A stretch of 16,862 nt of DNA from an uncultured Alphaproteobacteria bacterium (GTDB lineage Bacteria > Pseudomonadota > Alphaproteobacteria > Rs-D84): assembly GCA_934232895.1 (NCBI GenBank), contig CAKQGH010000015.1, forward strand, positions 1 to 16,862, read 5' to 3'. Positions 13,355-16,862 of the stretch are shown here, in pieces. The notes under the pieces are model-generated. The model was not told where the DNA came from and made no database searches. It saw only the letters and a program-made list of their open reading frames with translations. The stretch's first letter is position 1; each line of letters begins with the position of its first letter. Both the position numbers and the translations under genes were made by a program.

Positions 13355-14140
13355 TTACAAAATTACCTGGCCGCCAATGCGTGCGGTGCGTGGCAATGGG
13401 CCGAACGATGATTTCGGGCTGACATAAATATTGCCGGTGACCGTGAAATCGCCACAGAATTGCACCATATTCATATCGCGCAGGAACAAATTCCCGTCGA
13501 TATGCACGCCGCATGGCAATGTATATTTGCGCATATTTTGCAGGTACAAATTGCCGCGGATTTTGTCGCCATTGTGCAATATTGTTGCGGCGCCGCGACT
13601 GTCAATAATGACATCGCCAAACATAGTGTTGCGGGTGCGGGCGGTCTGGCGTACGGTGGCCGCGCATGGACGGGCGGGCACAACATTTACCGGACGGGTT
13701 GCATATTTGCGGTCCGCATCGCGTTTGACGGGCAATGTCGAAACCTGGGCTGGCGCAATTGTTTTTGTGTCTGACATTTTTTTCTGGGCCGGAACGGCTT
13801 TTGTGGCCGGCGTTGCCAAAACAACCACATCAGGCGTACGATTGCATTTTACAATGTCGATAATCAGCATAGAAAATAACACGATAATCGAAAACAACAA
13901 TGTGATATTGACCAGGCCGATTAAATCAATGCTGCGAATCCATGCCCAGATACGGATGCACAAATTGCGAATCGCACGAAAAGGCCAACAAATGACATCC
14001 CAAACGCGTGCCCACGATATTTTGCGCACAGATTTCTTTGCGCGCACCGATTTGCGTGGCGTTGGTTTCTTGACCGCTTTGGCATTTTTTTTGCGTTCAA
14101 TGCGGCGTGTGGCTAATTTCAATTTTAATTCTTTGAACAT
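13355..14140 (-). CDS. Membrane-anchored protein with a C-terminal 20-residue-repeat solenoid, function unknown
   Basis: The 261 residues fall into four parts. Residues 1-70 are strongly basic (KKNAKAVKKPTPRKSVRAKK) with several Trp, and should be cytoplasmic. A single membrane helix (about 73-97, GLVNITLLFSIIVLFSMLII) follows. Residues 100-170 are a Pro/Ala/Thr/Val linker. Residues 171-261 repeat with an exact period of 20: the core I/V-x-G-N-L/I-Y/F-L/V falls at 194-200, 214-220 and 234-240, with weaker members at 173-179 and 254-260. This looks like a short beta-solenoid of the LPxGLxVxGxLxL type, predicted to be periplasmic. Cysteines at 210 and 229 occupy neighbouring coils. The start has AAAGGTGA 5 bases upstream. 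Alternatives are a bactofilin-like or leucine-rich fold; no function is claimed. Confidence 0.85.
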   Translation of the reverse strand: MFKELKLKLATRRIERKKNAKAVKKPTPRKSVRAKKSVRKISWARVWDVICWPFRAIRNLCIRIWAWIRSIDLIGLVNITLLFSIIVLFSMLIIDIVKCNRTPDVVVLATPATKAVPAQKKMSDTKTIAPAQVSTLPVKRDADRKYATRPVNVVPARPCAATVRQTARTRNTMFGDVIIDSRGAATILHNGDKIRGNLYLQNMRKYTLPCGVHIDGNLFLRDMNMVQFCGDFTVTGNIYVSPKSSFGPLPRTARIGGQVIL

Positions 14141-14167
14141 GAATTCACCTTTGGTTAAATTTACAAC

Positions 14168-14221
14168 AACTATGCACTAAAAATATTATTTGTCAAGTAT
14201 TTTGTCAACTGTGTTTGTCAA
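14168..14221 (-). promoter_or_regulatory. Triple TTGACA region upstream of the solenoid gene
   Basis: Read on the minus strand, TTGACA occurs three times (14221-14216, 14208-14203, 14196-14191), spaced 13 and 12 bases apart, each followed by AA. The gene-proximal copy serves best as -35, with CATAGT (14174-14169) or ATAGTT (14173-14168) as a weak -10. The upstream copies could be alternative -35 elements or binding sites for a repressor or activator. Confidence 0.5.
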
Positions 14222-14256
14222 AGTTTTTTAGTGTGGCGTGCCATCGTTTTGGTGGC

Positions 14257-14262
14257 TATTAT
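14257..14262 (+). promoter_or_regulatory. -10 box of the lipoprotein hydrolase gene, predicted leaderless
   Basis: TATTAT with exactly six bases before the A of ATG 14269, placing +1 on the start codon. No -35 and no Shine-Dalgarno sequence were found. Confidence 0.4.
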
Positions 14263-14268
14263 ATTGGT

Positions 14269-15003
14269 ATGCGTTTTATATTAAATGTATTTGTACTGGT
14301 TATATTGTCGGGGTGCGCGGGCGCGCGGTGGGTTGCACCGGCCGATTTTGAATACGCGCCAGTTGTGGCGGGCAAATATGAAATTGCCTCATGGCAAAAA
14401 ATAACCGACTATTCCGCGGACGCCCCCATATATATTTATATCGAGGGCGACGGTCACGCATTTAATGCGGGCGGCCGTCCCACCGCCAACCCAACGCCGC
14501 GCGGGACGCTGGTGCGTGATATGGTGGCGCGTGATACGCACGCCAATGTGGCATACATTGCGCGGCCGTGCCAATATATAATGTCCGATACATGCAACCG
14601 CCACGATTGGACCGATGGGCGTTTTTCGCCCGCAATAATTGATGCGATGGCGACCGCCATAGAAAACACCGCCGCATCGCACCCGATTGTGCTGGTTGGG
14701 TATTCGGGCGGGGCAATGGTGTCGGGGCTGGTTATAAAAACACACCCAGAAATGCCGGTTCGGCGGTGGGTGACAATTGGTGGTGTGTTAAATCATGCCG
14801 CCTGGACGGCGTATTTTGGGGATAATCCGTTGACGCAATCAATGGATATGTCCGCGTTGCCAGATGTTCCACAAACGCACTATATTGGCGGGCGTGATAC
14901 GATTGTGCCGCCCGAATTGGCACGCGAATGGGCGCGGCCCGGTGATATTGTTATTGTACCAAATGCCACACACGGCGATTTTGGCGATATTTTGATAGAA
15001 TAA
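14269..15003 (+). CDS. Lipoprotein alpha/beta hydrolase, uncharacterised
   Basis: The start at ATG 14269 gives an ideal lipoprotein signal: MRFILNVFVLVIL, then lipobox LSGC with Cys16; an open extension of 18 residues upstream would spoil it. The residue after Cys is Ala, so outer-membrane sorting is plausible. The mature part (to 244) holds a Ser-Asp-His triad in canonical order: GYSGG (Ser146), GGRDTIVPPE (Asp210) and NATHGDF (His235). The segments YIEGDGHAF, NPTPRG, YIARPCQYI, C-x3-WTDGRFSP match a family of uncharacterised proteobacterial alpha/beta hydrolases that I recall from sequence style; the two Cys in PCQYIMSDTC may form a disulfide. Likely an esterase or lipase-like enzyme in the periplasm or on the outer membrane. 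The substrate is unknown. Confidence 0.85.
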   Translation: MRFILNVFVLVILSGCAGARWVAPADFEYAPVVAGKYEIASWQKITDYSADAPIYIYIEGDGHAFNAGGRPTANPTPRGTLVRDMVARDTHANVAYIARPCQYIMSDTCNRHDWTDGRFSPAIIDAMATAIENTAASHPIVLVGYSGGAMVSGLVIKTHPEMPVRRWVTIGGVLNHAAWTAYFGDNPLTQSMDMSALPDVPQTHYIGGRDTIVPPELAREWARPGDIVIVPNATHGDFGDILIE

Positions 15004-15016
15004 TTTTGAATAAGTC

Positions 15017-15044
15017 TTGACAAATAATATTTTTGTGCTAAATA
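15017..15044 (+). promoter_or_regulatory. Promoter of the GNAT gene, predicted leaderless
   Basis: Perfect TTGACA (15017-15022), 16-base spacer, extended -10 TGCTAAATA (15036-15044). The expected +1 is 15051/15052, on ATG 15052. The stretch TTGACAAATAATATTTTT is shared with the promoter region of the divergent solenoid gene. Confidence 0.65.
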
Positions 15045-15051
15045 TATGGGC

Positions 15052-15801
15052 ATGAAAGAAATAACCTATATGCCTATTTTTAATCAAACCGCGCCCAAGA
15101 TTTGGGATGATTTTTTGCATATCAATGTTGCGGCGACCGAGGCCGATTATAAATGCGTTGTGTCCAACGCGGCCAAACAGTTCCAGATGGACAAATTCCG
15201 TGATTCGTGGGAAAACAGCACATTTGGCTTTGCCTTTGCGGCGTACGATGGTGCGGATATGGTCGGGTATGTAAATGGCGATTATAAATCTGGGCAATCC
15301 GTGATTCAGGGTTTGTATGTATTACCGGAATATCAATCCCAGAAAATTGGTCGGGTGCTGTTGCAACGCGCCGAAAATGCCAATAAATTATTTGCGTCGT
15401 CTATGGGATTGGTGGCATTGCGTTATGCGGAAAAATTCTATGAACGCAATGGATATTCAACATTATATCCAAAAACCAGTGATGCGTTGACCGAATATGT
15501 AAAAAAATTTGCATCAATTCCGCAATGTGCAACAGTGCCAGTATTCAAAATGTTGCCGAAAATTTCCGGTGTGTGCCGTGATATTGCAAAACAGACGGGC
15601 GTTCCATTTGATGCGCGTGCGATAAACAAAGATCATTCGTCGGCATTTGTATATGTTGATGTTCATAAAAAAATCCAGGGTTTCGCCACCGTTGATAATA
15701 ATGGCAAACAAAATGTTGCGGTATTGCCGGGACCTATGGATGATTTGGCCCGTCGCAGTATGGCGCGCGCATTGGCAGAATTACAGGTTCGGGGGCGTTG
15801 A
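15052..15801 (+). CDS. GNAT-family acetyltransferase with an extra C-terminal domain
   Basis: The 249 residues begin with a GNAT domain (about 7-140): strands FGFAFAAYDGADMVGYVNGD, motif A IQGLYVLPEYQSQKIGRVLL (85-104) with the acyl-CoA loop Q97-x-x-G100-x, and motif B LRYAEKFYERNGYSTLY (123-139). The last loop position reads Val where Gly or Ala is usual. Residues from about 149 to 226 form a second region (VPVFKMLPKI, VPFDAR, AFVYVDVHKKIQGFATVDN) that also occurs in the following gene and resembles the first half of another GNAT fold. ATG 15052 is preferred over ATG 15046, because the promoter predicts transcription from 15051/15052 and no Shine-Dalgarno sequence is present. The substrate (small molecule, peptide or protein N-terminus) cannot be told. 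Confidence 0.85.
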   Translation: MKEITYMPIFNQTAPKIWDDFLHINVAATEADYKCVVSNAAKQFQMDKFRDSWENSTFGFAFAAYDGADMVGYVNGDYKSGQSVIQGLYVLPEYQSQKIGRVLLQRAENANKLFASSMGLVALRYAEKFYERNGYSTLYPKTSDALTEYVKKFASIPQCATVPVFKMLPKISGVCRDIAKQTGVPFDARAINKDHSSAFVYVDVHKKIQGFATVDNNGKQNVAVLPGPMDDLARRSMARALAELQVRGR

Positions 15802-15855
15802 AATATTAGCGCTACATTGATTTTCAAGCAGATAAAAAAACTAAAAGGACAAAAA

Positions 15856-16659
15856 ATGAACAATGATGTCACAATTATCCCTGTATTTGACAGAACAAAA
15901 AGCAGTAAATTAGCAAACAGTTGCCGCGGAATGTATCGATTTTTCTTGGGCAATTATGGTAATTTTGCAAATGATGCGGTATTGCCGTTGAAACTGAAAG
16001 GATTTGAAAAACAATCGTTTTACATTATGTATGCCGCAATTGCGCCACATGTATCCAGTGCTGAATATACGGCAAAGTCCCAAGATTTGGTTGGATGCAT
16101 AATGGGGGCGGGCGATTTGTATACCACAACATTTTATGGGCCGGTTGTGTACAGTTTGGCAAACGATAATCGTGATGAAATGCGTATTACACGCGATTTA
16201 CTGCAATCGGCCGAAGCGGTTGCAGCCATGCGTTCAAAAATGTTCTGTGTGGAACCGTTGGATGTGACGCCACGCACATTGATGGAAAACAAATACAGAC
16301 CAACATCTTATGGCAATGGGGCCCTGGCACCAGAATATATTAAAATGGTTACGCCCGCTCAGGAACCCGCGTGCGCGGTTGTGCCGTTGTTTCGCACGAC
16401 CGAAAAAATTGTTCGCGAATGTAATGATGTTGCCAAATACCACGGGGTTAAATTCGATTCGCGTGATATAACATCACTGCATGCGCCGGTGTATGCATAT
16501 ATGGATATGGATGGCAACATCAAGGGGTACGGCATATCCGATAATTTTGGCGGCGACCAACGAATTTATATTGCCAAAGGCCAACCCGAACAAATAGTTG
16601 AACATCGTATCAGCAATGAAATATCGAAACTGGCAATATTGAAACAGTACCAGCGTTAA
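15856..16659 (+). CDS. Diverged GNAT-like paralogue of the preceding gene, probably without acetyl-CoA loop
   Basis: The 267 residues align along their length with the preceding protein: IIPVFDRT with the MPIFNQT start, DLVGCIMGAGD with DMVGYVNGD, MENKYRPTSYGNG with YERNGYSTLYPKT, and then a clearly shared C-terminal domain (EYIKMVTP, VVPLFRTTEKIVRECNDVAK, VKFDSRDIT, IKGYGISDN; about 160-241). Where the partner has the acyl-CoA loop QKIGRV, this one has a polar stretch (NDNRDEMRITRDLL, about 103-116) lacking the Gly, so catalysis is doubtful. The start ATG 15856 has AAGGA six bases upstream; an in-frame start at 15817 is rejected. It lies 54 bases behind the GNAT gene without a terminator between them, so a common transcript is likely. 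A pseudo-enzyme partner or regulator is possible, as is drift. Confidence 0.75.
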   Translation: MNNDVTIIPVFDRTKSSKLANSCRGMYRFFLGNYGNFANDAVLPLKLKGFEKQSFYIMYAAIAPHVSSAEYTAKSQDLVGCIMGAGDLYTTTFYGPVVYSLANDNRDEMRITRDLLQSAEAVAAMRSKMFCVEPLDVTPRTLMENKYRPTSYGNGALAPEYIKMVTPAQEPACAVVPLFRTTEKIVRECNDVAKYHGVKFDSRDITSLHAPVYAYMDMDGNIKGYGISDNFGGDQRIYIAKGQPEQIVEHRISNEISKLAILKQYQR

Positions 16660-16684
16660 AAAACGGGGCGATGCCCCGTTTTTT
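16658..16684 (+). terminator. Rho-independent terminator after the GNAT pair
   Basis: CGGGGC/GCCCCG stem with GAT loop (16664-16678), six A before and six T after. It is the same stem as at 871 and 5531 with an altered loop. Confidence 0.92.
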
Positions 16685-16712
16685 AGAGCATAGAGAATAG
16701 AGCATAGAGAAA
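16685..16712 (+). repeat. Heptamer array, 4 units
   Basis: Units agagcat, agagaat, agagcat, agagaaa begin on the base directly after the terminator T-run, as at 900. Confidence 0.75.
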
Positions 16713-16717
16713 TAGAT

Positions 16718-16740
16718 AGCGCGCCGACCGGCGCGCTTGT
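16718..16740 (+). repeat. Hairpin of the mosaic-repeat type at the right end
   Basis: AGCGCGCC/GGCGCGCT (16718-16725/16730-16737) with GACC loop, then TTGTTTC. It stands where the GTGCGCC hairpin stands in the mosaic repeats but with a different stem sequence, suggesting that structure rather than sequence is kept. Confidence 0.6.
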
Positions 16741-16768
16741 TTCATTTCCGGCGTGGTCTAAAGTCCGT

Positions 16769-16862
16769 GCAGGGACAAACAAAAAATCCCATAAAATCCC
16801 CGCAATGCCGCGGTGGGTGTGGCGCGGCGCAAAAAAAGAAATGCCGAAAAAAACGGTGGTTT
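16769..16862 (+). promoter_or_regulatory. Second copy of the autotransporter leader, cut by the window end
   Basis: From GCAGGGACAA through an A-run, ATAAAATCC, a G-rich GTGTGG segment and AATGCCG-A7-CGGTGG, the order and spacing match 1743-1838 (GCAGGGACAA to GCCG is 78 bases in copy 1 and 74 here). In copy 1 the start codon follows the GCAGGGACAA box by 243 bases, so a coding start near position 17010 is expected outside the window. Confidence 0.7.

Noticed and set aside
13431..14180. 249-codon plus-strand open frame
   Set aside because: It is antisense to the solenoid gene, whose repeats, membrane helix, ribosome-binding site and terminator all support the minus strand; this frame has no such support.
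14215..14268. Upstream extension of the lipoprotein gene
   Set aside because: It would bury the lipoprotein signal peptide behind 18 residues; it also overlaps the TTGACA repeats.

Overview
The window looks like chromosome of a host-associated, gut-type alphaproteobacterium. This rests on the style of the housekeeping proteins (bL9 with a long Ala/Glu/Lys tail, RNase III with a GDRVLGL signature, lepB directly followed by rnc) together with heavy investment in outer-membrane proteins and dense repetitive intergenic elements. The taxon is an inference from gene style, not from a marker search. No tRNA, rRNA, CRISPR array, transposase or phage gene was seen.

Layout. 1-899: end of rpsR, a structured intergenic hairpin, rplI and a strong terminator. 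900-1985: over 1 kb without a gene, made of a period-7 heptamer array, a mosaic hairpin repeat, a 280-bp unit duplicated in tandem (one mismatch), a decayed third copy, and a leader with inverted A/T-rich dyads. 1986-5528: a 1180-residue classical autotransporter, then the same terminator and mosaic repeat again. 5768-6427 (minus): small outer-membrane beta-barrel, divergent from a short class A penicillin-binding protein (6533-8302), which is followed by a second outer-membrane beta-barrel (8351-9307). 9308-9460: terminator and a third mosaic repeat, bounded by heptamers in opposite orientations. 9460-10983 (minus): comM/yifB. 11055-12958: lepB, rnc and secG. 13003-14140 (minus): a small two-helix membrane protein and a membrane-anchored protein with a 20-residue-period solenoid. 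14269-16659: a lipoprotein alpha/beta hydrolase, a GNAT-type acetyltransferase and its degenerate paralogue. The last 200 bases repeat the heptamer/hairpin pattern and end inside a second copy of the autotransporter leader, so another gene under the same leader probably starts about 150 bp beyond the window.

How the genes fit together. Much of the window concerns the envelope: LepB and SecG belong to the export route that the autotransporter, the two barrels and the lipoprotein would use, and the class A PBP builds the wall they cross. RNase III and ComM are general nucleic-acid functions.

Most interesting signals: (1) heptamer arrays that start directly behind four plus-strand terminators; (2) the paired CGGTGG/CCACCG poly-A/T dyads of the autotransporter leader, recurring at the window end; (3) four genes whose -10 box lies so close to the start codon that the mRNA would be leaderless; (4) the GNAT/pseudo-GNAT pair sharing a C-terminal domain; (5) three tandem TTGACA boxes between the solenoid gene and the lipoprotein gene. 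Coordinates, motifs and repeats were read by eye; no alignment, folding or database search was run.
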